64,000 nt of DNA from Streptomyces sp. CC208A (GTDB lineage Bacteria > Actinomycetota > Actinomycetes > Streptomycetales > Streptomycetaceae), in assembly GCF_030010625.1 (NCBI RefSeq), contig NZ_JASCXN010000035.1:1-64000 (forward strand). Direction: 5' to 3'. Positions 1 through 10,200 of the stretch are shown piece after piece. Within the stretch, counting starts at the first letter, position 1, and each line of letters starts with the position of its first letter. A program made the position numbers and the translations under genes. The notes beneath the pieces were generated by a model. The model was not told the origin of the DNA, searched no databases, and was given only the letters and a program-made list of their open reading frames with translations.

Positions 1-111
1 TACAGCGGGAACTTCTGTGGTTCAGAGTATGCAACGGCCCGCCACAAAGAGTGACGGGCAGTTACATAGAAGGCGCCTAAGTGGCTGGACTTGAATCTCT
101 AGAGGGACGCA
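1..111. other. Left edge, no gene recognised
   Basis: This short stretch follows the stop of the minus-strand immunity-like gene. I see no credible reading frame, RNA gene or strong hairpin terminator in it. Its base composition is less GC-rich than the rest of the window, as is the neighbouring toxin/immunity tip, which fits horizontally exchanged DNA. Confidence 0.4.
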
Positions 112-369
112 TCATTCGTAAACCCTAGCGGCCAACACCATCCGGCCAATCAGTTTCCAGTCTGGAATGTCGGGAGTCATCTCGCCGCGCGCAGAGAACC
201 ATCCTGGGCAATCCGTCACCCAAGCGGACCACGCTGACAGGAAACTTTCCAGGGAATCGTTTTCCCATGCCTGGGGGTTGGATTTGAGGTCTTCGGTTGC
301 AAGTCTCAGGAATTCGGCGAGCTCCTCTCGGGTCTCGATTCCCTCAACCATTTGCTGAATATCGACCAT
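112..369 (-). CDS. Putative immunity protein of the adjacent RHS toxin (DUF7660-like)
   Basis: An 85-residue acidic soluble protein starting 4 nt after the stop of the giant RHS gene on the same strand, the classic place for a cognate immunity gene. No signal peptide or membrane segment is visible, as expected for a cytoplasmic immunity protein. The pattern WENDSLESFLSAWSAWV near residue 35, a Pro-Asp-Trp motif near residue 70 and the C-terminal LAARVYE resemble the DUF7660 family, small proteins often found beside polymorphic toxins. Base composition is lower in GC than the RHS core, like the toxin tip, consistent with both having been swapped in together. The immunity role is inferred from position; the family assignment is from memory of the pattern. 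Confidence 0.7.
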   Translation of the reverse strand: MVDIQQMVEGIETREELAEFLRLATEDLKSNPQAWENDSLESFLSAWSAWVTDCPGWFSARGEMTPDIPDWKLIGRMVLAARVYE

Positions 370-373
370 TCCT

Positions 374-3300
374 TCACCTGACCCTGATTGAGGTTCCTTC
401 GTTTTGGGTCGTCATTTTCCAGCTCTCGCTGGAGACTTCCTGGGGCGTGGCTCGCCTGAAATTGATCGGGATATTTGCCTCTTTGAATACATAGAGCCTT
501 CGATTGTCCAGGGTGTAGATCTTCCCTTCGTGCTCGAATATTCGAATAGCCGGGAAGTCGTTAGCTGTCGCCCGGCCTGCCTTCAGGTCATCTATTGCCT
601 GAGTGAAGCTCTGCCCGTCCTTGAAGGAGCCCTTGATGCTGTCCTGAGAGTATCTCACTGCCTTGGGGGATATCGAACCGGCGGCAGGGAGGCGCGCAAG
701 TCCGGCGGGGCCGGGGCGAGGTCCTCCGGGGCCTGCTCCGAAGGGGAGAATGGGAACAATATTGAGCTTAGGCTTGCATGCGATCCCTGGTGTGCACGGG
801 TAATCAGGCTCAGGTTCTCCATCCCCCAGGACGGATCGGAGTACGGCGGTGAACTTCTCCCACCAGTTAACTTTCGTAAGGGGGCCGTGAGGTGTAGGGG
901 GTGTTTTGAACCCCGGGCAGTTGCTGCCTCCGATCGTGGATCCACACTCCCCGGACCTCGAGGAGGATGAATTCGCTGCAGCTATCTGATCCTGACAGAC
1001 TCTATTGCAAGTTCGATCGAAGCTATCGCCGCTTGAGGTGGATTCGTTATTGGTGCCACCGCTCCCTCCTTCATTAGGTGTGGGTGAATAGACGTAGTTG
1101 TTGGTGTACGAGCTTTCTGCCGGAGTGTTGGAGTTGCCGTACGCGCTGGCTATCTCTCGCAGGCCCGTGGGGTCGGACAAGGTGATGGGGCTGTTGCTCG
1201 CGTAGCTGTAGCCGTTGAGCGACTGCGGCAGGTCGAGGCTGAGGATCGGGTCGACGCTGATGAACTGGCCGAGGTTGGTGTCGTATTCGCGGGCGCCGAT
1301 GTGGGTGAAGCCGGTGGTGGTGTCGATGTCGCCGCCTACGAAGCCCTTGGCGCTGGGCCAGAAGTAGGGGGCGGCGCCGCGCTGGCCGCCGTACGGGAGG
1401 GTCTTGCGGCGGTTGGTGGCGAGGCTGCTGGCGGAGATGGACAGGGTGTTGGTGTTGTGGTGGTCGGAGACCAGGAGGCCGACCCTGTTGTTGTCCTTGC
1501 TGGTGCGGATCGCCGAGCCGCCGGGGACGCTGTAGTAGCGGGTGCCGTTGGTGAGGGCGGCGGGGGTGGTGCCGGCCTTGCGGGTGAGTTCGAGTTCCTG
1601 GCCGCCGGGGAGGTAGAGGGTGGTCTTGGCCGGGTCCCGCTTGATGATGCGGGTGCCTTCGGCGTCGTAGAGGAACGACGTGGTCTGGCCCGAGACGGTG
1701 GAGGTCTTGAGCTTGCCCTCCTCGGTCCAGGTCAGGTCCTGCACCGGGCCGCCGGCCGGGGCCTTCTTGATGAGGTTGCCGGTGGCGTCGTAGGTGTAGG
1801 TGTCGGTTCCGGTCGCGCCGCCGGTGGCGGTCACCGAGCGGACGGCGTGGGCCTGGGCCGCGCCCGCGGTGGTGGGGTAGGTGTAGGTGCGGGTGGTGTT
1901 CGCGGCGATCGGACCGGCCTTGTACTGGGTCTCGGTCTTGCGCTGGCCGGTGTCGGTGAAGGTCCAGGACGTCCGGTACGGGTCGGTCGTGCCCAGGTTG
2001 GGGGTGCCGGTGCCGTTGACGGACTTGGTGGCGCAGGCGTCACCGGAGGTCCAGGCGTCGGTGAGGCGGCGTGCCCAGTCGTAGGTGAAGCACTGGTCGT
2101 CGATGACCGTGCCGTCGTTCTGGGCGTCCCGGATGGAGGTGATGTTGCCGGCCGGGTCGTAGCCGTAGGTGATGTAGGACAGGGTGGCGGGGCCGGTGGC
2201 CTCGCGGTTGATCTGGTTCTTGACCAGGCGTCGGGTGGAGTTGTCGTAGGTGAGGGTCTGGGTGACCAGCTTGCCGAGGTTGCCGAGCTGGGCCTGGGCG
2301 AGTTCGCCGAAGGGGGTGTAGCCGGCGCCACGCAGGTAGGCGTGGTCGAGCGAGCTGTCGACGATGGCCAGCGTGTCGTTCGAGCCGTAGTGGTTGTTGA
2401 CCGTCTCGGTGGGGAGGGCGGTCGTGGCGTTGGTGTTGGTGGTGCTGTAGGTGGCCGTCTTGGGCAGGCCGCTCACCGGGGTGGCGGTGGTGGCCACGGT
2501 GTAGGTGCCGGCGAGGAGTTCCTCACCCGTGATGCTCGGGACCGTCACCTTCGTGCCCGTGGGCCGGCCGGCCGAGCTGTAACCGGTGACCTCGGTGGTG
2601 TAGGCGGCGCTCGCGTTGGCGGTGTCGTAGCGGATCGACTTGTGGGGCAGGCCCTTGCCGCCGGTGGCGGTGTCGTAGGTCCACTCGGCCAGCTTGGTGC
2701 CGGTGACGGATCCGGTGCGCAGGGTGGTCTTGCGGCCCAGCTCGTCGTAGGTGGTGGCCAGGGTGCCGCGGGCGTCGGTGACGGTGTCGAGGCGTCCGGC
2801 GGCGTCGTAGTGGTTGGTGGTCTGGCCCTTGTCGGGGTCGGCCGCGGTCAGCTGCCGTCCGCGCAGGTCGTAGGTGTAGCGCCAGGTGTTGCGACCTGAG
2901 GAGTCCGTGAGGGACGCGAGTCGGCCGGCGGAGTCGTAGGTGCGGGTGGTCTTCTCGTACTGGGTCGGCGCGGCGTCCGGGACCGGGTTGCGGTCCTTGT
3001 ACTGGCGCTCCTCGATCGTGCGGCCACGGACGTCGGTGAGGGCGAGGGTGGCGGTGCCGCCGGCGGGCGGAACGCTGGCGGCCCAGAAGTCGCCGTAGGT
3101 GTGGGTGGTCTTCCACTTCTCCGCGTTCAGCGAGAGCTGGATGCTCTCCGTGACACGGCCACGCCCGTCGTACTTGTTCTGGAACGCCTGGGGAACGTCC
3201 TTCGGCGCCACGACGAACATGGCAGTCGTCGACACGGCGCTGCTGTTGTAGTACGGCGCGTAGGTGAGGTGAGCGCGGCCGTGGGTGTCGTAGAAGGTGT

Positions 3301-6300
3301 CACTGATGACGCGGCCGTTCACTCCGAAGGAGGGCGACTGGGTCTGACGGGCGCGCAGCAGCGAGTCGTAGTAGGTGACGCTGGTGCCCCACAGACCGTC
3401 TTCGTAGAGCTTCTTGGTGATGACGGTGGAGGGGACGGTCGAGGAGAGCTTGTAGGTGAACGTGGCGTTCGGCTGCAGGGTCTTCGCCCGGCCGGTGCTC
3501 CAGACCTTGGTCAGGCGGCCCAGGGTGTCGTAGTCGCTGGCGGAGGTGCGGCCGTTCGCGTCCGTCGTGCTCAGGGCGAGACCGCGCATGCCGTCGAGGG
3601 TGGTCGAGGACGTGTGGCCCTTGGCGTTGGCGACCTTCACCGTGGTCGGCTGGGCGCCGGTGGCGGGGGTGTAGGTGGTCGTGACGGGCTGGCCGTCCTG
3701 GCCCTTGGCGACGAGGACACGGCCGTACTGGTCGTAGGTGGCCTGGGCGGTGGTCTCCCACACGGGAGTGTTGTCGCTCTCGTGGCGGGCGAGCTGCTCG
3801 GCCTTGGTGGTGTTGGCCTTGCCCGCGTCCGGAGCGGCGCCGAGGGTCTTGCCGTCGTAGTAGGTGCGGGTGCGGCTGGTGACCTCGCCGGGGCCGGTCA
3901 AGCAGGCTGTGTTGTCGGCGGTGGTGACCTCGCTGGGGTAGCCGATCAGCCAGTTGGTGGTGTCCGGCGTGACGTAGTCGGTCACTGTGCAGCGGGCCTC
4001 GACGGTGCCGGCTCCGTCGTCGGTCTCCTTGGTGAGCAGACCGTAGGTGGTGTCGTAGGCGCGGGTGGTGGTGAGGGTGCGCCAGGTGGTGCCGTCGTCG
4101 AGGAGAGTGCTGCCCTTCTCGGTCACGGTGCCGGACAGGCGGGCCGTCTTCGCCGGCAGGGTGGGCGCGGGGGTGCCGGGCTTGTCGGGATCGGTGATGC
4201 CCTTGACCTGCTGGGTCGCCGTCGCCGCGGACTGCCAGGGGGTGTAGAGGGTCCTGGCGACGACCTTGCCGCCGGTGCCCTCGGTGTCGTACACGTAGGA
4301 GCCCGAGACGCGTCCGGCGAAGTCCTCGCGGTCGGTGATGCCGTTGATGGTGGAGACCGTGCGGGGGCTGCCGTCGGCGAGGGTGTCGCCGGCCATGCCG
4401 AGGAAGTAGGTCTTGGAGGTCTTCACCCGGTTGGTGTCGCCGCCGCTGTAGGTGCGGACGGTGGGGTAGCCGCGGAAGACGTTCCAGGTGCGGTGCTTGT
4501 CGAGGGTGAACTCGCTCGTGTCACGACGCCAGTGCGGGCCGTTGTGGTACGTGTACGAGGTGGTCTTGGTCTCCGAGCCGCTGCCACCAGTGGTGTCGTT
4601 CTCGTCGATGCGCCTGACGAGGTACTTGTTGAACCAGTCCTTGACCGGCTCGACCGCGCCGGCCGGGGTCCACCACGCGGGGTAGCACCGCATGTTGTTC
4701 GCATCAGGCGCGGGCAGGTTGGTCGGCGTGCAGTTCGAGGCGTAGTAGCTGACGAGGGTCTGGCCGCCGGTCTCGTTGGTGATCTTGGTGATGCGGTAGC
4801 GGTTGAGCGGGGGCCGGCCCTCGGCGGAGTCGACCCGGTTGGGCATGAGCTCGCCGGTGAAGAACACCTTGTTCAGCGTGATGTCCGCGGTGGGTCCGGC
4901 CTTGCCGGTGCGCTGGACGGAGTTGAGCCACATGGCCGGGGTGGAGGTGTCACCGGTCGCCGGGAAGGACTGGACGAGGGCCCAGCTGTCGACGGCGATC
5001 ATGCTGGTGCCGACCAGGGAGAAGGTGTTGATGCCGGTCAGGCGCTGCTTCGACCAGAACGACGGGGACGCCTGAAGGCATTCGGTGCCCGAGGTGCAGT
5101 TCAGGTCGACAGGGGTGTCCGGCCAGTTCGCGGCGTTGGCCTTGGTGAAGGAGCAGTCGGTGGCGGTGCACCGGGGCGCGGTGGTGAAGGTGACGCGGCC
5201 GGCGGGGTTGGCAGTGGTGTAGACGGCGCCTGCGCGCAGGCCGTAGTCGATGCGGTTCAGGTATCCGCCGCGGGTGTAGGGCTGCGGGGCGGCCGTCTTG
5301 TTGTTCTGCGCGTAGTAGCCCTGCTCCTTGGTGTAGTAGAGGGCCATGGCGTTGCCGTGGGGGTCGACGACGTAGTCGAGGTTCCAGCGCCAGCCCTGCC
5401 GCTCGGCGGAGGAGGCGTAGTCGGTGGCGTGTCCCTGCTCGCCGGCGTGGTTGCCGTAGACGGGGACGGAGAAGACCGAGTTGGTCTCCGTCTTGCCGGT
5501 CTCCCAGCCGGGGAGGCGGTTCTTGCCGAACCAGTACTGGGTGCCGTCGAGAGTGGTGACCTTCCAGTACTCGGAGTCCTCGTCACCGGAGTTGTTCGGT
5601 TCGGTGTCGTAGATCCGCTCGACGCGGGAGCCGTTGTCGCTCTCGAGCTTCCAGACCTTCTTGCCCGCGTCCCAGACGAGTTCGGTCGAGGAGCCGTTGA
5701 GGGAGAGGGTGGCGTTCTCCGACTTCCAGCACAGGTCACCGGTCTTGGCGGTGTTGTTGCCGCCCTGCTTGTCGTTCTCGCAGGAGGCGTAGCGGCGCTC
5801 GATGAAGCCGGGGGAGTACTCCCAGCCCTCTCCGATCCAGGAGGACTGGTTGTTGGTCGACGCGGTCCGGCCGTCGACGGAGGAGGAGTTGTAGGACAGA
5901 CCCACGTTCGGTACCAGGCCGCCGGGGGCGCTGGGGACGTCGATCGGCACGTTCCAGCCGAAGCCGCCGGAGTTGCCGCCCGCCGACCACGAGCCGGAGG
6001 GGGCGAGCGAGGTCGCCTCGTAGGAGCCGTCGCTGCCGCCGGTGTCGGCCGTGGCGGCCAGGACGGTGACGCCGGCCGCGCCGGCGGTGAAGGCCGTGGG
6101 CGCCGACGCCGCCGTGGTCTTCGCCGAGTCGTCCATGCCGGTCTTGACGGTCCTGGAGGACGCGGAGGCGGCAAGGGTGGCGGTGAGGGTGTGGTCGTTG
6201 GCGTTGTTCTCGGTGGCCAGAGGAGTCTGCTTGCGGCACTCGGGCTTGTCCGGAGTCGTCAGTGCGCACGCGGGCAGGGTGACCAGCCGTAGACGCGAGG

Positions 6301-6862
6301 GCCAGCCACCCGCGTAGGCGCCGCGAATGGCGCTGTAGTCGACCTCGACCTCGACCGGACCCGCGGACGCGGCCGTCGTGTCCGCGGGGCGCAACGTCAT
6401 GAGCAGGCCGTCGACGCCGGCCGCACGAGCGGCGGAGCGGTCCTTGACCGAGACTTCCGTGCGACCGGGGGCCTTGCCGTTCTTCGCGCTCCTGCTGCCA
6501 GGTGCGGTCAGGCGGACAGGCAGACCGCCGACCTTCCGCGCTCCGGCTGATGAGGGCTGCGGGGTGATCTCCTCGGTGGCGGCGGTGGGCCAGGTGACAG
6601 CCGGTGCCTGCCATGGAGTGGACGGCCGAGGCTTCTTCTTCAGGCCCGCGGGCATGAAGTCGGTGCCGTCGACGGACTCGGTCTTCGGTATCGCCGGTGT
6701 ACCGGCCTGTTCACCGGGAACGGCCCACGTCGGCGCGGTGAGCACGGAAAGGCTCATCGCCACGGTAAGGGCGCCGACTATTCCTGTCTGCCCCGGCACG
6801 CCCCTTCTTTGTCTTCTCCTGCGCCTGTGAAAGGGCATGGCAAAGCGACTTCGGAACACCAT
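374..6862 (-). CDS. Secreted RHS/YD-repeat polymorphic toxin, C-terminal ParB-like domain
   Basis: A 2162-residue contact-dependent toxin. The N-terminus has an Arg-rich stretch, a hydrophobic segment and an Ala-type cleavage site (TAPTWA, about residue 48), so it is probably exported. Around residues 295-360 lies the SpvB/TcdB-like entry region (GGFGWNVPIDVPSAPG, then WIGEGWEYSPGFIERRY). Many YD repeats follow from about residue 950 to 1850. The RHS core GAREYDTNLGQFISVDP and DPTGL (about 1890) end the conserved shell. A variable linker with several Cys leads to a toxin of about 95 residues containing FPAIRIFEHEGKIYTLDNRRL, which resembles the ParB/sulfiredoxin-like toxin fold. Codon use becomes less GC-rich after DPTGL, typical of a replaceable tip. 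The nuclease or other activity of the tip is inference. The gene diverges from the 7283 gene. Confidence 0.9.
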   Translation of the reverse strand: MVFRSRFAMPFHRRRRRQRRGVPGQTGIVGALTVAMSLSVLTAPTWAVPGEQAGTPAIPKTESVDGTDFMPAGLKKKPRPSTPWQAPAVTWPTAATEEITPQPSSAGARKVGGLPVRLTAPGSRSAKNGKAPGRTEVSVKDRSAARAAGVDGLLMTLRPADTTAASAGPVEVEVDYSAIRGAYAGGWPSRLRLVTLPACALTTPDKPECRKQTPLATENNANDHTLTATLAASASSRTVKTGMDDSAKTTAASAPTAFTAGAAGVTVLAATADTGGSDGSYEATSLAPSGSWSAGGNSGGFGWNVPIDVPSAPGGLVPNVGLSYNSSSVDGRTASTNNQSSWIGEGWEYSPGFIERRYASCENDKQGGNNTAKTGDLCWKSENATLSLNGSSTELVWDAGKKVWKLESDNGSRVERIYDTEPNNSGDEDSEYWKVTTLDGTQYWFGKNRLPGWETGKTETNSVFSVPVYGNHAGEQGHATDYASSAERQGWRWNLDYVVDPHGNAMALYYTKEQGYYAQNNKTAAPQPYTRGGYLNRIDYGLRAGAVYTTANPAGRVTFTTAPRCTATDCSFTKANAANWPDTPVDLNCTSGTECLQASPSFWSKQRLTGINTFSLVGTSMIAVDSWALVQSFPATGDTSTPAMWLNSVQRTGKAGPTADITLNKVFFTGELMPNRVDSAEGRPPLNRYRITKITNETGGQTLVSYYASNCTPTNLPAPDANNMRCYPAWWTPAGAVEPVKDWFNKYLVRRIDENDTTGGSGSETKTTSYTYHNGPHWRRDTSEFTLDKHRTWNVFRGYPTVRTYSGGDTNRVKTSKTYFLGMAGDTLADGSPRTVSTINGITDREDFAGRVSGSYVYDTEGTGGKVVARTLYTPWQSAATATQQVKGITDPDKPGTPAPTLPAKTARLSGTVTEKGSTLLDDGTTWRTLTTTRAYDTTYGLLTKETDDGAGTVEARCTVTDYVTPDTTNWLIGYPSEVTTADNTACLTGPGEVTSRTRTYYDGKTLGAAPDAGKANTTKAEQLARHESDNTPVWETTAQATYDQYGRVLVAKGQDGQPVTTTYTPATGAQPTTVKVANAKGHTSSTTLDGMRGLALSTTDANGRTSASDYDTLGRLTKVWSTGRAKTLQPNATFTYKLSSTVPSTVITKKLYEDGLWGTSVTYYDSLLRARQTQSPSFGVNGRVISDTFYDTHGRAHLTYAPYYNSSAVSTTAMFVVAPKDVPQAFQNKYDGRGRVTESIQLSLNAEKWKTTHTYGDFWAASVPPAGGTATLALTDVRGRTIEERQYKDRNPVPDAAPTQYEKTTRTYDSAGRLASLTDSSGRNTWRYTYDLRGRQLTAADPDKGQTTNHYDAAGRLDTVTDARGTLATTYDELGRKTTLRTGSVTGTKLAEWTYDTATGGKGLPHKSIRYDTANASAAYTTEVTGYSSAGRPTGTKVTVPSITGEELLAGTYTVATTATPVSGLPKTATYSTTNTNATTALPTETVNNHYGSNDTLAIVDSSLDHAYLRGAGYTPFGELAQAQLGNLGKLVTQTLTYDNSTRRLVKNQINREATGPATLSYITYGYDPAGNITSIRDAQNDGTVIDDQCFTYDWARRLTDAWTSGDACATKSVNGTGTPNLGTTDPYRTSWTFTDTGQRKTETQYKAGPIAANTTRTYTYPTTAGAAQAHAVRSVTATGGATGTDTYTYDATGNLIKKAPAGGPVQDLTWTEEGKLKTSTVSGQTTSFLYDAEGTRIIKRDPAKTTLYLPGGQELELTRKAGTTPAALTNGTRYYSVPGGSAIRTSKDNNRVGLLVSDHHNTNTLSISASSLATNRRKTLPYGGQRGAAPYFWPSAKGFVGGDIDTTTGFTHIGAREYDTNLGQFISVDPILSLDLPQSLNGYSYASNSPITLSDPTGLREIASAYGNSNTPAESSYTNNYVYSPTPNEGGSGGTNNESTSSGDSFDRTCNRVCQDQIAAANSSSSRSGECGSTIGGSNCPGFKTPPTPHGPLTKVNWWEKFTAVLRSVLGDGEPEPDYPCTPGIACKPKLNIVPILPFGAGPGGPRPGPAGLARLPAAGSISPKAVRYSQDSIKGSFKDGQSFTQAIDDLKAGRATANDFPAIRIFEHEGKIYTLDNRRLYVFKEANIPINFRRATPQEVSSESWKMTTQNEGTSIRVR

Positions 6863-7282
6863 GAGAGAACCCCACCCCGGTTGTGCGTCAAGGATCGATG
6901 ATCACGCGCATCCAACATGGCGCCAAGTGTCGGTGGCAACTGAAAACAAGGGTTGAGGCATTAGTTTGTCAGGTCGTGACCCCTTCGTTGTGAGGCCCCT
7001 TTCTGGAGTTTGGCCAAGCCGCCAACCAGGCATTATGTGAGCCAGCTGTGGGCAAAAGGCGCATCATGGAGGGGGTCTGTCACCTCTCGATGTACAGCTT
7101 CCCTGGAGCGTGTAGATCCACCTGAAATGGTTTATGCGAACCTGGTGCGCGCGTTTGGCGAGTCGCCGAGACCCGCTGATCTGAATGTCGGTCCGGCAGG
7201 TTAGAGTTCCCGGCCAAGGGGGAGCAGTAACAATTTTTCCGCCCGTTGGGCAACCCCATGCTCTCCGGAAAGGAACCAGTAC
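6863..7282. promoter_or_regulatory. Divergent intergenic region between RHS toxin and secreted DNRLRE protein
   Basis: About 420 bp between two outward-facing starts, clearly AT-richer than its flanks, so it should hold both promoters. A good Shine-Dalgarno (AAAGGAA, 7269-7275) sits 7 nt before the 7283 start. A T-rich run around 7231-7238 lies upstream of it. I could not assign a convincing -35/-10 pair to either gene. The short open frame at 7010-7204 has no homology that I recognise and is probably chance. Confidence 0.5.
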
Positions 7283-10200
7283 ATGAGCACCACCAGGCTC
7301 AGGCTCAGACGGGGGCGCAGAGCATTGGCTCTGGCGATAGCCGTGAGCGTGACGCTTCCGGCCTCAGTGGCCGTCGCCCTGTCCGACGCCTCTCCGGCAG
7401 CCGTGACCACGGGCGCGGAGGCGCCGTCGTCGCCGTCCGCGCTGCTTGAGGAGGTCGCCTTCACCGAGGCGGCCCGCACGGGCAAGGTCATCGAGATCCT
7501 CGACCGCCGGGAGGAGAGCACCGAGTTCTTCGCCAACCCCGACGGCTCGACCACCCGCCGCTCCTACGGCATCCCGAAGTGGACGCGGTACGACGGCATG
7601 TGGCGGCGGACCGACGCCAAGCTCGTGCGGAAGTCCGACGGTTCGGTCGAACCCGTGGCCCCCAGCTTCCCGATCACCTTCTCCGGCGGCGGCGACCAGC
7701 CGATGGCGACGATGGTCAAGCAGGGCAGGAAGCTCGCCCTGACCTGGCCGACCGCGCTCCCCGAGCCGGTGCTGGACGGCGACACCGCCACGTACCCCTC
7801 GGTCCTGCCCGGCGTCGACCTCCAGCTCATCGCCGAAGTCGACGGCTTCGCCCAGCACCTGGTCATCCACACGCCCGAGGCCGCCGCGGACCCGGCTCTG
7901 AAGAGCATCGAGCTCGGCCTGGTGACCGAGGGCGTCACCCTCACCGAGGCCGCCGACGGCAAGCTGCTGGCCAAGGACGAGGCCGGCGAGACCGTCTTCA
8001 GCGCGCCCAGCCCCAGGATGTGGGAACAGCCCGCGGTACCGGCCGAGGAGCCCGCCGAGGAGCCCGCCGAGGCGCCGGCCGGGACCACCTCGCGGACGGA
8101 GAAGCGTTCCTTCGCCGCCGGGCCGGCGCAGTCCGACAGCGTGTCTGAGAGCGCGCCCGAGAGTGCACCCGAAAGTGTGCCCGACAACGCGCCCGTCGGC
8201 GTGGAGATCGGCGACGGTGCGCTGACCCTGACTCCCGACGCGGACCTGCTGGCCTCCGCCGACCAGTTCCCGCTGGTCATCGGCCCGCCCTTCAGCGGCG
8301 GTGTCCGCGAGAAGTGGGCCGTGGTGTACTCGGCCACGCCCAACGCCGCCTACCCCAACGGCTCGGGCTGGAACTCGTCCAACCCGGCGGACGAACCGCG
8401 GGTCGGCTACAACGGCACCGGCGACACCCGGTCGTTCTTCGCCATGAACACCAACGGCCTCGAAGGCGCGACCATCAACAGCGCCACGTTCGCCGTCATC
8501 CAGACCCACTCCTGGGTGTGCGACTCGTCCGTCGGCCCGACCGAGCTGTGGTCCGCCGGAGGCATCGGGACCACCCCGACGTGGAACACCCAGGTCTGGG
8601 GCAGCAAGCTCGCCTCAGGTTCCTTCTTCGGGGGCAACGACACCTATTGCCCGGGGGACGTCGGGCACGACTTCACCAGCGACGCGCTGAAGGCCTTCGT
8701 CCAGAAGGCCGCCGACAACCGCTGGGGCACCACGACCTTCGGCCTGCGCACGCCGGACAGCTACCTGGGCAACACCAGGGCCTACAAGCGGTTCAAGAAC
8801 AACCCGGTGCTCGAGGTCAACTACAACTACAAGCCCGTCGTCATCAGCAAGGCCGCCTATGAGGGCTACTACGTCGCGTCCGGCGACGGCAACGTCCCGG
8901 TCGCCTGCGGCGGACGCATCGGCAACAGCGGCATCAGCCTGACGGCCAAGGTGAAGGACCCCGACGGCGGCAAGGTCACCGCCAACTTCCGGATCAGGAA
9001 CTCCAGCGGCACCTCCCTCAGCTTCGCGCCCAACTACAACTACGAAACTGTTGACGGGGCCGGCGAAGCCACCGTGACCATGCCTGTGGGCAAGCTGCCC
9101 AACGGCACGTACACCTGGACCGTGTACGCCACCGACACCGAGAACACCAGCAGCGCCGTGACGGCCCCGTGCTCCTTCTCCGTCGACCGCGTCGGTCCCG
9201 ACAAGCCGGTGGTTGTCTACGACATGGACGGCACCCTGGCCGGAGAGCCTGGTGTACCCGCCATGAACGGAAAGCCCGAGGTACCCGGCGACACGTACAC
9301 GGCCCGTGTCCCCCAGAAGTTCAAGTTCACCAACACGGTGAGCGACGTTGCCGGCTACTGCTGGGCGGTGGACCGTCCCTTGTCCGCGGCTTCGACACCC
9401 CGTTGCCCCAACGGCACCTGGGTCGACGCCGGCACAGACGCTCTGCACACCGCCACGGTGACCCTCACACCGGTCGCGAACCCCGTCAGCACGATCAACG
9501 TCGTCGCCTACGACAAGTTCGGCAACCGGTCTGAGCTCGCCGGCGGCGGCGACCAGATCAACCTCACCACGAAGCCGGTGTTCGTGTACGAGACCGATAC
9601 CAACCCCGTAGACAACGAAAACGGACCCGACCGGCCGGGTGACCTCAACGGCGACGGCTTCTCCGACTTCGTCGCGACCGATCCCGACGGCAAGCTCTGG
9701 CTCTACGGCGGCAACGGCAACCTCAGCGCCCCGGCAGCCCGGCAGCTCGTCGGCACCGGCGGCTGGACCGGAGCCCTCATCGCCCACCGCGGCGACCTGA
9801 AGGGCATGAAGTACCGCGACTCGGCCCCCGACGGCTACGAGGACTTCCTCGTCCGCCTGCCCGACAACAAGCTCTACGTCTACCCCGGCAACGGCATGGG
9901 CACCCCGTGGGCCTACACCCGCAAGGAACTCGCCCCCCACCCCGCCATGGGTTCGGACTGGAGCGGTCTGCGTCAGATGCTCCTTCCCGGCAACATCGAC
10001 GGAAAGCCTGGCAACGACCTCATCACCGTCGAATGCATCTGGGACGATGTAAAGCTTCCGCCGGAGCAGCGGAAGTGCGTCAACGCCCGTCTCATCCTGT
10101 ACAGCGGCAATGGGATCGGCGGCGGCGGCCAGGACCACACCAAGCCCTTCGACTGGGGCAACCCCGTCGTCCTGGGCACCGGCGGCTGGCGCGACCTCAC

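Noticed and set aside
3101..6292. Very long plus-strand open frame antisense to the RHS gene (also 1301-2899)
   Set aside because: Low-complexity Gly/Val/Arg translation, a typical shadow of GC-rich YD repeats; no Shine-Dalgarno or domain.
7010..7204. 64-codon frame in the RHS/DNRLRE intergenic region
   Set aside because: No Shine-Dalgarno, no family, and it sits where promoters are expected.
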